64,000 nucleotides of DNA, taken from NCBI GenBank assembly GCA_940671915.1, contig CALNVZ010003435.1, positions 2,142,951-2,206,950 of the forward strand. The letters run 5' to 3'. This DNA comes from Paracentrotus lividus. Lineage: Eukaryota > Echinodermata > Echinoidea > Camarodonta > Echinidae. Below the pieces are notes generated by a model that was given only the letters and a program-made list of their open reading frames with translations, did not search any database and was not told the DNA's origin. The translations under genes and the position numbers were made by a program. Shown here one piece after another: positions 24,839 through 37,200 of this stretch; position 1 is the first letter of the stretch, and each line of letters begins with the position of its first letter.

Positions 24839-25000
24839 TTTTATATGATATGTTGGGCCTCTTGGCAACAAAATTACTACAAATTATTACGAATTATGGC
24901 GCGTGTCTAAGAATCTTATATAGCTTATTTAAGTTATTTGCCCCTTTATTCTCCCGATCTGTTCTCTTCTAAAATTATATGACAGCCAACTCCATTATCA

Positions 25001-25665
25001 GGGGCGGATCTAGGTTTTTTCCAAGGGGGGGGGGTTGGGGGATGAAAAAAAATCTTGCGAGCGGAGCGCGAGTTTTAGACAATCCCCGATTTATAGGCCT
25101 ATACTGACCTAAAACGAGGAATTATTTAAACAATTTTAGAGTTGGAGTTATTTTGTGCATTATGAAAGGCAGCGAGCGCGAAGCGCGAGCCGAAAATTTT
25201 GGGTTATAAAAGATATATTGGAATAAATAAAGGGGCACTTTTTTAGTATTAATTAATTTTTCAAAAGATAATTGTGTATTGTAGACCCTATAAAGTATCT
25301 GCGAGCGCGAAGCGCGAGCTGAAAATTTTGAGCTCAAAATTGAAGTTATTTGTGCATTATGATTTAGTATCAGCGAGCGCGAAGCGCGAGCCGAAAATAT
25401 TGGGTTTTAAAAGATATATGGAATAAATAAAGGGGCACTTTCTAGTATTAATTAATTTTTTTTAGATAATTGTGTATTGTAGACCCTATTAAGTATCTGC
25501 GAGCGCGAAGCGCGAGCCGAAAAATTTTGAGCTCAAAAATTTGAGTTATTTGTGCATTATAATTTAGTATCCGCGAGCGCGAAGCGCGAGCCGAAAATAT
25601 TGGGTTTTAAAAGATATATGGAATTAATAAACAGGCACTTTCTAGTACTTTCTATTTGTTCGCCA
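25001..25665. repeat. Tandem repeat with GCGAGCGCGAAGCGCGAGC core
   Basis: After a GGGGCGGATCTAGG start and a G run, six copies of the palindrome-like core GCGAGCGCGAAGCGCGAGC (first one degenerate) occur at about 25060, 25170, 25300, 25372, 25498 and 25571. They alternate with two kinds of spacer, one with AAAATATTGGGTTTTAAAAG and GGGGCACTTTCTAGTATTAA, the other with TGTAGACCCTAT and TTGTGCATTATGA. The higher-order unit is about 200 bp. It looks like internal repeats of a decayed transposon. Confidence 0.75.
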
Positions 25666-26059
25666 CCCTCCCTCCTCCCCCCCAAAAAAGAAATAATAAT
25701 AATAATGATGAGATAATGATAAATAAAATAAATACATAAATAAATAAAAAAAATTACAAGTTAAAAAAAAAGATAAGATTTAAAAAAAAAAATGGTCCCC
25801 GGATTTTTTTTTTTTTTTTTTGGGGGGGTATTGATTACTGCACTACTCGGTAATCCCTGTGAACGTCTATGAGTTAAGATTGCTGCATCCAACTAGACTA
25901 GATGAGGAACATGATTAGGATAGCACTGGAGGGGGGGGGTGTGACCATATTTGATATTGTCCAATGCTGTGGCTGAGACAGGATGCTTCTTTAGGGACAT
26001 ATATGTGAGTCTGGACATTATGATGGCATTTTCTCATGCACATAATTTTTTTTTACTAG

Positions 26060-26284
26060 GGCAGCCCGCCCAAGGGGGGGGGGGGGTGAACCCCCCCCCC
26101 CCGTAGATCCACCACTGCCTTCTCTTTTCTTTCTTTTTCTTCCTTTCTCTCCCTCTTTGCTTCTCTCTCCCTCTTTCTTCTTTCTCCCTTTCCCTCCTTT
26201 TTTTTTTTTTTTTTTTTTTTTTGGCATCCAGGGGGGGGGGGTTTGAACCCCCAAAACCCCCCCCCCCGTAGATCCGCCACTGAT
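26060..26284. mobile_element. Decayed elements with GTAGATCCGCCACTG ends
   Basis: Two right-end-like pieces, CCCCCGTAGATCCACCACTG near 26120 and CCCCCGTAGATCCGCCACTG near 26282, each follow G-run/C-run arms capable of pairing. A pyrimidine-rich tract lies between them. The long lysine-rich open frames on the minus strand here are translations of that tract, not genes. Confidence 0.55.
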
Positions 26285-27515
26285 TATCTCTCACTCTCTC
26301 ACCACTGAACAAAAATACAGAATGATTTTGAACAAAATAACAAATATCTTTGCACCATAAATAAATAATGAATGAAAATAAATTGATAAACATTTTAATT
26401 TTACCATAAGACTAGACACAGTCTTTAATTGATATTTAGAAGACGAACGACAATTTGAATTGAATTTAAATTTATATATTTCCACATTAAAGACAAGGTC
26501 TTTTGCCCTAATTTTGTGTAATACTGCTGTGATATTCCATTTTTAAAGACAAACGCCAATTCTTCATTCAGATATATATAAGATCATTATTTGGATTACA
26601 TGGATTAGCTGCATTTTGATGCGACATGAATAATGGTTTTAGATGTATTCAAAAATAATTTAAGTAAAAATTGCAACAAGGAAACAAATAATAGTCAAAT
26701 TCGTCATTCATATTTCCTATTTGGTTTGTTTTGGTATTAATAGCATTCAAATCAAAATCCCCGTTTATAAAGCATTCAAATTTATTTAGTAAATAATCTT
26801 GTGATGTGTTTTAAAACTCTCAGTTACTTTTAAATTAAACATTTAAAAATAGTGATTTCTTTTTCTGAAGCTCCATATAACTGTTTCCTTTAGCCGTTTA
26901 AAATAACGTTTCATTTTTTAGCTTTATAGATGAATAAACTTTTCTTTTTAAAGGATGAATAAACATTGTGATTCATGCTTTTGTGTCTAGGATTTCGCAG
27001 TCAGTTTCGGAAGTTCGTCACTCCATTTGATAATCAGTTCATTTCAAATTCCCAAAATATTTCGACAGAGTCAAATTCGCCATCAAATTCCTATTAAGTT
27101 TGTTCGCTTTGGTCTATTTAAAGTATTCAAATAAAATTTCCTGCCATAAGCAATCAAATTATGTAAATCGGCGGTGAAGTGCGTGTTTTTCCCTGTAATC
27201 AAATCCGCAACTGAGGCAATAACTTTCCGACATTGGTTTAATCAAGTTGGTATACAATTTGGCAAATCGTTTTAAACTATCGGTTACTTTCGAATTAAAC
27301 AAAATAGCGATTCATTTTCTTCTTTTTTTAAGTTCTAAATCCGTTCCTTCAGAATAAAGCGTTTAGAAATACGCTTCCTTTTTGGAGATTTCAGATGATT
27401 TTAAACGTTTCTTCCCTGTTGAGTTGTCATTACCCAAGAATGAAACATTTTAAATAACTTTTCCTTTTTTTTTAAAGCTCTGCTGGTTAATTGCTTTAGA
27501 ATAAAATGTCAAAGA

Positions 27516-27832
27516 TTATTATGGCACCCTTAAGTTTGAAGTCAAAATGGCGCCCCCCCCCTTAGCATCAGGTCAATTTGGCGCCCCAATAAGTTTCAGT
27601 TTAATTTGGGCCCCTTCAGTAATGTTTAAGGTCGATTTTGCGCCCCCCCCCCTAAAATTAATGTAAGGCCAATTTTGTGCCCTCTAAATCTAAGATCGAA
27701 TTGGCGCCCATGAGTTTTAGATCAATTTGGAGCCCCTATGTTTAAGATAAAGTTAGCTTCAGGTCGATTTGGCGCTCCCATAGTTACAGATATCTTTGAC
27801 GCCCACGGGTTTAAGATCAATTTGCATGGCAT
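27516..27832. repeat. Degenerate ~40-bp tandem repeat with TTTGGCGCCCC core
   Basis: At least eight diverged units resembling GTTTAAGATCAATTTGGCGCCCC follow one another. Isolated further units occur at about 28600-28710 (AATATATAGGGCGCCCC, TTTGGGCCCC). They have no coding role. Confidence 0.65.
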
Positions 27833-30800
27833 CCAATAAAAGTTATAAGATCCAACATGTCATATGAAAACGTTGGGGCTTCTTTCTAGGAAAACCATTT
27901 TCACGCACCGATTGTCAATGGAAGGAATGCCCGAAAAACGGGAAGTTTTGGGTTGATACTACTGGAATAAAAAAAAGTCGAGAAGATCATTGTACAGTGT
28001 TACACAGGATTTTATGAGGGTTTAATGATATAAAAACAAGATAAAACCTTGGGAAGAATATTTTTTTACCCCTAAACCTCGCGTTTTTTGGAGCTTTAAA
28101 TCTCGCTTTCTTTAGGTCATTTTTGGCGTGTTTTTCTGTGTGGAAAATGAATAATTTGGTCAAATCAGCCAGTCCATTAAAACTTTCTGTAAAAATTTCA
28201 GCAAGCGCCAATCGATTTCCAGTTAGGCTGAGTGATAAATATATTAATTTCTCTTTCCCAATGAATTTTAACTTTCTTTTTGATTTGGTCCAATATTTTC
28301 CACCGCGTTTTTGATTCATAAACACAAATATTCCAGATAAATACTTCGTCCATCGAGGACTGCACAGCTTGCCACCTCTTATTTACACGGGTCTTTAAAT
28401 TCAGGCCAATTATGTTAAATCGCGTATATCGACGTGTCGCGTTAGAGAGAGTCTATACCACGTAACATCACAACTTCCCCTGAAAATTCCTTTCAGGTCG
28501 TTAAGTGTCACTGTAAGTGGATAAACTGGTGCGTGTTTGGGTAATAAATAACACTGGTCCTTTTGATTGTTCAGTTTTCATAATTTTAGGTTATTTTGGA
28601 GGCCCTAGTAAAATATATAGGGCGCCCCTAAATTTCCTATAGATCATTTTGACAACCTAAAGTTTAGCAGGCTCAATTTTGGGCCCCTTAAAATTTAAGA
28701 TCGAAATGGCAAAAAAATGATTTCCTTACAACCTTTTGTTGTTTGGATATTGAACTTGGGGCAATTTCAAATTTATATTTTTATTTTATTTTATCGGTAA
28801 ATTGGGTCCACTACGTAAGCCTAATTTACAATAAATTCATCGTCGTCATCATACCATCGGTTTAAATTATTATCATCCTCAATCTCACCATCCGTCATAT
28901 CTCCTTATGTTTCCTTGAACCTTTTTTCTCCTTCCCAGTCTTCTCATTAACAATTTTTAATTTTTCCCATGCCAAAATGTCATCATGATAATCATCATGC
29001 ACATTTTGTTTGTTTGTTTGTTTGTTTGTCTCGTTTTGTTTTGTTTTGTTTTTGTTTTTGTCCCCCCCCCCATCTTCCCTATCGTTAAGCTAGCCTATAT
29101 ATTCATCATCGAGTCTTTGTGTCATTATTATCATTCTTGGGACCCCGTTGTAAATAAGCTCTCGGGCTTTCATGGGTCATCCGGTCAAGCTTATGTGAAT
29201 GTTGTTATACTTGACAAATAAATCAAATCCAATCATTTTCATTATCATCATCATTCATCATCATCATCATCATCATTATGATACCGGGTCTCTCGTGACC
29301 AAATATTAGGCCTTTCTTTCAGTTTCTTTCTATTTTTATCTTTTCCTGAGGACTGTAAACAAAACCCTCTCTTATTCGATTATCATGAATACATCATCAC
29401 CATTATCGTCGTCGTCATTATCATCATTATCATCATCATCATCATCATCATCTTCTTCTTCTTCACCATCTCTATTTCCATGTAGATTCCCTCTTGATCA
29501 TCACTGTTATTTTAAGAACATAACATGATATTAAAATATTATGTAAAAAAAAGTTCTTTACATCGGACCATCAGTAGGCCTACTTTATAATCATTGTTCA
29601 TCTATGAAACTTTTCGTTTATTTTCATCATCATCATCGCTTCTCAAACATGTCTAAAAGCCTTTAAAATTCTTTATTCTCCATCACTCTTATGTTTCTTT
29701 TCTTTTTCAATGACGATAATCATCACCACCATCATGATTTCAATCATTTATCATTATCATAATACATGCTGTATAATTTTAAAGGGGGCCTTCACTCTAC
29801 AATTCCTGCTTTTAAGTCGGTCTCTAGATCCTCCTCTTTAAATTTCACGTTGTTTTAGAATATTAATTGTAAACATTGATTAAATCGCTATTATGTTGTA
29901 AATATGTGAATTACAAATGTCATTTTAAAAATAAGAACTGAAAGAGGAATAAATGAATAAATACATAAATAATACATAAATGAATGAATAAATAAATAAT
30001 TAAATAAAAAAAGACCTAAATAAATAAATAAATAAGTAAATAAAGGAATGAGTAAATAAATCATCCTCATCCTTTTCCTATAAACGCGTAATTTTCAGTC
30101 CAAGACTACTGAATTACAATAAAAGTCAAATTATGGGCTTAAATGTGGGTGATCGGCTACTAGTACAGGACCATCTCAATGTTCACGTCTGATATAAACG
30201 GCGATAGTTTATTCTGCGTCGTCATTCTACGGTGGACATTAGACGTAGTTTGGCTAACAGATCCCATTTTCTAACTTTTTGAATAAAATTACGATTTTTA
30301 ATCAACCGTACGACGAGGTTTATTCGATTTCGAAAGAAAGTTAATTTTTACGCTCCAGTTTGTACTTGCCCATAGGGGGCCAGTATGGTAAATAAGGTAA
30401 TTTTACACACATAGTTTCTGAAAACTAGGTTACGGAGAAACAAAAATTCTGCGTGTATACAACTACGAAGGCTAGCGGTCGGGTGTCGTCGGCGCGCGTG
30501 AAATTTGCATTACGCATTAAAAAACTAGAACGGTCTGTACAGGTCATTGCACTTTTACAGCGCGCATACATGGGTGATCGGCTACTAGTACACAGGTACG
30601 GCAGCAGCATGCAGTATAATATTATCCAATTTTGATGCAATATATATACACAAAATAAAACAAAAGTTTTAAATGAAAGGATTGTGTGAAATATATGAAG
30701 TTACTAATACACTGATATTACAATTAACTTGTCCTAACAAATCAAACTACATTTTTTATTGTTATACCAATATATTGGTGGGTTTTTTTTTTGTATCCAA

Positions 30801-31600
30801 GGTTTATTATTGAATTTATCACAAGGTACAAGGTATATCAATTGACAGTGAATTGAAGTGTATTTTTCAGTATATTTGCATACTAAATGTATGTGTGTAT
30901 AATTACCCCTGCAGGCGTACCACCCGGTCATTAAGTATTCTGAGGTAAACTTTCTATGTTATCTAAGTAATTCTCTTTCCTTCATCTCCTCATTTTCATT
31001 CATACGTTGTTTTTTATGAATGTTTATATTTCTATAGTTTGTAAACAACTCTAAACCCGGATCTAAGGAAAGTTCCCCATGAAATATTCACATACCGGTA
31101 ATGAATGAAAAAGACGTTGGAGAAAATTCAATATTCAAGCATGATTTGTTTTATTCATTTTTTCGGTACTTAAATATTATAAATACAATATACAAAAATC
31201 ACTGCACAATTCAAAGACCAATACTTGGCAATGAAAATAAGATTTAACAAAAACATTTAAATAACATAAGATAAGAGTTAAAAAAAAAGGTATAATTTTG
31301 AGATTTATGAGCCTTCATACTTCATTATTTCAAGGAAAATGTCAAAATGTATAACTTAGGCCTATAATCAGGAACCCTGATTTGTGTTAATTATATAAGG
31401 ACTCAGAGTGTGTCAATATTATTGATAAAAGAATGATAATAAGGTCGCAATCTCGTAAACTTTTTATTTCAACACATTTGTATTCCAACAGTAGGCCTAT
31501 ACTCAAGATACAAAAATAAACATCTTGATGTTAACCCTGTATGTATCTATGTTGTGAGTGCTAACCATTTCCAAATAATATTCAATGTTTTCTTGGTGAC

Positions 31601-31743
31601 CAGGAGGGCATTTCATCAAAGGACTTGTCGGACATTTAAACCGACAAATTTGCTCTCATCCAATCAGATGCAAGCATTTCAGTAGCTTACAACAGTTTGT
31701 CCGATAAAACGTCCGACAATTCCTTTGATGAAATGCCCCCCTG
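31601..31743. mobile_element. MITE-like hairpin element, GGGCATTTCATCAAAGGA termini
   Basis: Left end GAGGGCATTTCATCAAAGGA and right end TCCTTTGATGAAATGCCCCC are inverted partners over 143 bp. A second inner pair, TTGTCGGACATTTAAAC and GATAAAACGTCCGACAA, continues the hairpin. The segment starts CAGG and ends CCTG. Confidence 0.8.
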
Positions 31744-31985
31744 AAGGCTCAAAACCACCAATAAGTCTAAAAAAGAACAAGAGCAAATAACAGGTCTGTT
31801 GATATAGGATATCATTGATAGCTCTTACTCTATCATATTATTCAAGTTAATTTGATTTAATTGAAAAGCATGGAATCTATAGATTCAGATAATATTTGGC
31901 AAATTTGTGAATAATGTACATATTTGGGGAGCCAGGTGCCTTTGAAGGTTTTTGCAGATAAATGGCACTTTAAAAATCGTCGGCT

Positions 31986-32129
31986 GAGAGCCAGAAGGGC
32001 GCTATTACAGATCAAAGATGTTCCGTTGAGAGCCATAAGGGTGCTAATACCATTGACTTTGTACAGCAATAGCGCCTTTATGGCTCTAAACGGAATATCT
32101 TTTATCTGCAATAGCGCCCTTATGGCTCT
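31986..32129. repeat. Inverted repeat with GAGAGCCATAAGGGCGCTATT arms
   Basis: Two left-arm units (GAGAGCCAGAAGGGCGCTAT and GAGAGCCATAAGGGTGCTAA) are matched by two right-arm inverted units (AATAGCGCCTTTATGGCTCT and AATAGCGCCCTTATGGCTCT). This is a doubled hairpin of about 145 bp. Confidence 0.75.
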
Positions 32130-32735
32130 TAACAGACGAAATGTTGTTCATCATCATCATCATCATTGTAATAAATAATGTAAACAAAAAAAATGAATTG
32201 CGGCAAATTCTTGGTGGTCTTGAGCAGGCAGGTCAAAAATTAAAAAAAGTAAAAGGATGAATACACTGAAACAGAAATTACATTGAAACAGTCAGATGGA
32301 GGTGAAAAACAATATAAGGACAAATAACATTGTATCACAAACTCATATGTGTCTACTGTATTACACATAGATATGGTCTGCATGCGCAAAAAAAAATTAC
32401 CTGTAATATGGAATTGCACTTTATATAAATAACATACATAAGTTCATCAAATTAGAAATATACAGGTTCATGACATCTTCAGGTTTTACATGTATACAAG
32501 GTGATTTTACCAACTAGTACAGAAGTACTGTTCAGTGTGCATAAATGTAATGACTTCAACTATTTTGCAATTCTTCTATTTCAAATACTGCCTTATACAT
32601 CAATTAAGTTAACTATAAAGTTAGTTAATTGATCAAAAGTTATAAATTGCAAAATAATAGCTTTTATCCATAAATATCCACTTTCCACATGCTCCAATAT
32701 TATACAGTCCATTCCAAACATAATGGCCCATATTC

Positions 32736-32857
32736 TGCTATGAAGACTGAGTTTGTATGCATTGCAAGTTTGTGCAAAGTCATTGTGATGCAGATCGTAC
32801 AATAGCTTTGCACGAACTTGCGATGCATACAAACTCTGTCTTCATAGCAGAATAAGG
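32736..32857. repeat. 122-bp hairpin, TTCTGCTATGAAGAC termini
   Basis: The left arm TTCTGCTATGAAGACTGAGT runs on through TTGTATGCATTGCAAGTT, and the right arm through AACTTGCGATGCATACAAAC to TCTTCATAGCAGAAT. The arms pair over about 45 bp. Confidence 0.8.
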
Positions 32858-33498
32858 GAGTTTACAGATACAATCTGCGCATGCCCAAGTCTCCGATATC
32901 CACTTTCGGGGTCAGGCCAACTGTACATAAAATGCGGCGACCGTACAGTCAACCCATGAGTCAACCAACGAACGGCATATCTACAAATTTTTATCAGACA
33001 AAAATCTAGCCGTATATTTCTTTTTGTCGGTTTTTTCCTTCTCCCTTGCTATGTTGAATAATATGATGAGACATTTTCATGACTTTAATTAACGTTTTCC
33101 TCCCAGAAAGTTGCAAAAACACCGACTGTGTACTAATGCACACCGGTCCGAATATCAAGATTTCAAGCCCCGTTGGTTTCGGCGAACTTCAATGCCGGTT
33201 TGCCGTACGCGAGTTTGTAACTTACCAATTTCGCTTTCAGTTGAGAAAAGAGACTCAAATAAACATGGTATCAAAATAAAGATAGGAATAAGTATACATT
33301 GTCTATCTCATCAATAGACAAGTGTGATTCTTCATCCATATTTTCACAATATGAGCGCAAAAAAGTATGAAAACCATATGTAAATCAAAGGGTATCATAG
33401 ACTTCACACGTTAGAATTTCTGCTATAGAGGAGACTATGTACATGTGACCCCTGACCCAATGACATCACAGAGCTCCTATCGGTAACTGTAAACTCCC
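32858..33498. mobile_element. MITE-like element with AGGGAGTTTACAG termini
   Basis: Left end AGGGAGTTTACAGATA and right end TAACTGTAAACTCCCTTA are inverted partners enclosing about 640 bp without a recognisable gene. The left end directly abuts the preceding 122-bp hairpin, so one may have inserted beside or into the other. Confidence 0.65.
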
Positions 33499-33680
33499 TT
33501 ATATGGACCATTGAGGTTCTCTGGACTAAGCCAAATACCTCCTAATAACAGAATATTGTATAATGACACATGTGAACCTGGGGTTGATACAATATCTCAT
33601 CTAATGTCCCTTCAATAAATAACCAGGTCTTTTATCATTTGTAATGCTTAGATTTAATTATTTCCCAACCAGTCATTAAT

Positions 33681-33861
33681 CACAGTCTACTCGCATTATA
33701 ACAAGTACAGATACAACAGGATTTTCTTATACCTAGCCGATCGTCCTGGTCCCATTTAAAAAAATGTTATATATTTCTATGCGCTCAGAAGAAAGGTATT
33801 TTGTTATAATGAGGTAAAAGGCTTGGTTATAAGCACCTCATTATAATAGGGGTGGACTGTA
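33681..33861. mobile_element. Dispersed 'CAGTCCACTCC-TTATAA' element, copy
   Basis: Left end CACAGTCTACTCGCATTATA and right end TTATAATAGGGGTGGACTGT are inverted partners over about 180 bp. This is the best-preserved member of the family also seen at 14736, 35081, 48301, 53158 and 54790. Confidence 0.7.
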
Positions 33862-34293
33862 TCAACATTATCTTGATGAAATACAATGTACCATCCTACA
33901 TTACAACTTTCTTGAATAACTTAATTCAGTCCAAGTCAATTTATATTGTGTTTTCCTCCAAGGCACACTTGTCTATTATTTAGGCTTACAAATTAATTCT
34001 CCATCATAAAATATAACAAGAGTCTCATGCACAGGGTGCTCATTTTTATCCCAAGTAAGCACTTAAATGTAGGTACATTGTAAGTGTTTTAATTGGCAAC
34101 ATAACGTAAAAACATTTTTTCAATATAAAAAAAAATCTATCATTTCCTTGTACCTGCACACAAATAAATTGTCAAAATAGAAGTAGCAGTGGAATATAAA
34201 TATCGGTGGCTAACTCAGAAGAAACGTAGCCTCATTCAGACTTTTTGGAAGCCCTTTTACAACAAAATTCAAGGGTCACATGACATTCTTTTG

Positions 34294-37200
34294 TCACCTG
34301 TCTCCCATCATTCCTTGTCTGTTGCGTATTGACTGTCCATCCGTGGCTGGATAACTGACATAGCGACGGCTGTCTGGCAGTTTAGACCTTTCTCTCAGTA
34401 AACCATCACTATCTCCCAAGTATCTTTCATCAGCGCTGAAATTTAAATATAAGGCAGTTGTCAAAATAGAAGAAAGTTGTCTCAATATAAATATGTGATG
34501 TTAATCTATTTACATTAGAAAAGAATAAAATCAGGTGAGGCAAAACCTCCTTTGGTGCCCAGAGGAAAAATTCCAATTACCCGGTAATATGTTAAATATT
34601 GGCAAATATAAATAAACAAGTTATCAAGAACAAACCAATGAACATATGACAAGAATTTTCTAAATGCAATTCCTGGTGGCATACTAGAACATCATGCTCA
34701 CAAGTAGGATGACACAAACATTTCTCTAAAGTCTGACAAATATAATACTGTCTGCTCCTGTTATATAAAAAGCATGGATACAAGATTTTGCTACAACAAA
34801 CGAAAGTTCAGAAAGAAACTTTTTGGGAGGTTTATTTTTATACCAGAGCCCTGTTAATGTAGAACCTTATACTGGGTAATCAAAGTCCTGTGTGTTTATT
34901 TGAACTTACTATAGATGTGAACATGCCATGACATAGTACATGACGAAACCAAACACAGTGAAGATTCCAGCAATGAAGTAGGCGGCCGTTCTCGATGGTG
35001 GCACCTGTAAGTGCAATCAGAACAAGAGATAATTTCATTTTTCTCAGGAGAACATATAAATGGCTCTATAATTTGTTTAATACAGTCCACTCCCATTATA
35101 ACAAGGTACTCAGGACTAAGTCAATTACCCTGCAATAATGAAATCTTGTTATGCTGACAAATAGGCATACATATTTTGAATTGAGACTAGGAGCCAGAGA
35201 AAGGCCTCATTATATCATAACTGTGCTTTTATTAACAAGGTGTGGGGGGGGGGGAGACCCGTAATGGTGCAAAGATATTGATTGGAGTCATATTACAGAA
35301 CAATATTGAAGGTGATACAAATAGGCGACAGCTTTTCAAGATAATATGTGTCGTTTTATTTTCTTGAAATTTCCTTAGAAACACTTGGCTGTATCTGTCT
35401 GATAGAATTTCAATTACATTGACTTAATAAAGGTTAAACAAAAATACATCAGAAGGAACAATGCTTTGTTTCATTTCCCCCTTCCCATGCACTGATTATG
35501 ACAACATAAGTTGGTTTCTCATGTCATGGAGATGTCACCAAGAGTAAGAGAAGTTGCTGAGTCATGTCATAATATAGATATGTCCAATTTTCCCGCGACT
35601 AATGAGACTTCTCCATGACTACTCTCAAACCCGTCTCAAACTTGTCTCAAGCCTTCTCATGGCTAGTGAGATACCACCAAAGTGAACCATAATTGTATCT
35701 TACCTCTTTGTAAGGGTTCTCCCAATAGTTCTCACAAGTCAGGTATGAACATAGAGTATTATCCAGTTTATCTAGGATGAAAATATGAACATGTAATATA
35801 AACCAACCATTTTATACATGATTATAGAAACTAAGAGAATATTACAGTGACTAAGCTTTGAAATTTCTTATTTGAATATATTGAAAATGAAGCTTTACAT
35901 TAATAATCCTGTAATTAATCACTCAAATAGAAGTTCCATTATTGTTTTTATTTTACTACCCTGTTAATAGAGAAAAGGAGAATGATTTAAAAATTCATAT
36001 TGTGACCTATTTCTAGCTGTTATATCTTCAATACTGTTGCGTTAAAAAACAAATGTAATTGTAAAGGTGGTTCATATTCATTGGACTTAAACTAATGTCT
36101 TTCTGCAGGGAATTCAAATGAAATAATGAAATGCATACCTAGTAAGTTGCTCTTCTCAGCACTTGTGAGGTGGGAAGGAATACATGTCTTCATCATACCC
36201 TGCCAAGAGAAGAGAAATTTGAAATATGCATTAATGATAAGACATGACCATAATCCTACTGGCATCTATTATCCATTGACTCCAACATCACATATATTAC
36301 AAGTAAGAAGAATTGTCAAGTTAAACCTTCATCATTCTGTCATTTATTATTATGAAATCTCCTAGTCATTATATATTTCAGACAATCAAATCTATTCTAA
36401 ATACATTGGATCATTATTTTGAGCAGAAAATGTAGAAAACAAATTAAATGTCCCATCAATCAAATAACTGGAAGTTTAATTGAACAAATCATTAACAAAT
36501 ATGGTAATGACCATCACGGCTTGAATGGAGACATTGAAACCCATAGAAGGATGAAGAGAACAACTCCATAATTCAACAAATTTTATTTAAAAATTCAAAA
36601 TATTTATTTAAATATGTTGCTCTATTTAATTTTCATATTCATTGCAATGCTAAAAATTTACTAGAAGTAAATCTGTAAAATCGTGATGATCATGATATAT
36701 CACCACATTTTCTGTGCAAATGTGTATGGGGAAATGACACAAATTTTATAATATCTCTCTTCCCACCAGGCAAATTTGAAAATAATCTAAAATTACAACT
36801 TTGTATTTACTGTAAGGTGAAAAATAAAAATAACCTCTCTAGTTCACAAAAACAAGACAATTAATTGAAAAAGACTCACATGGCATTTCTGTCTGAGAGC
36901 AAAGAGATCTTTTTGTTTACATAGTGCCTCATCCCAAAAAGAAGTCTTTTTGGTGTTGGATATGATATCACAACGTAAATAGTCACAATGATCAGCTAGA
37001 CAAACTGCTTCTGGACCCTAGAGAAAATAAAAAATCAAAGTTGTTAAAAAAATATGACAATTTGTTTATACAGTACTAAATTGTTTATATACAATCAATA
37101 TATTGCAGACTAGGAAAAAGTACAAATCTTTTCATGTTATAATAAATGGCAAACTAATTATACTCGTTAATACATGAAAGTATCCATTTAGTCACCAGGG

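Larger units (their letters stand above)
24131..34293. other. Repeat-rich gene desert
   Basis: No exon with convincing coding character or splice signals was found in this 10-kb stretch. It contains the tandem and inverted repeats listed separately, many homopolymer runs of G/C or A/T, and ATC and AATA microsatellites at about 29230-29280, 29397-29460 and 29940-30060. The right end, below 34294, probably includes the 3' UTR of the membrane-protein gene. Confidence 0.5.

Noticed and set aside
26018..26393. Several lysine/glutamate-rich open frames on the minus strand.
   Set aside because: They are translations of a pyrimidine-rich simple-sequence tract and homopolymer runs between transposon ends.
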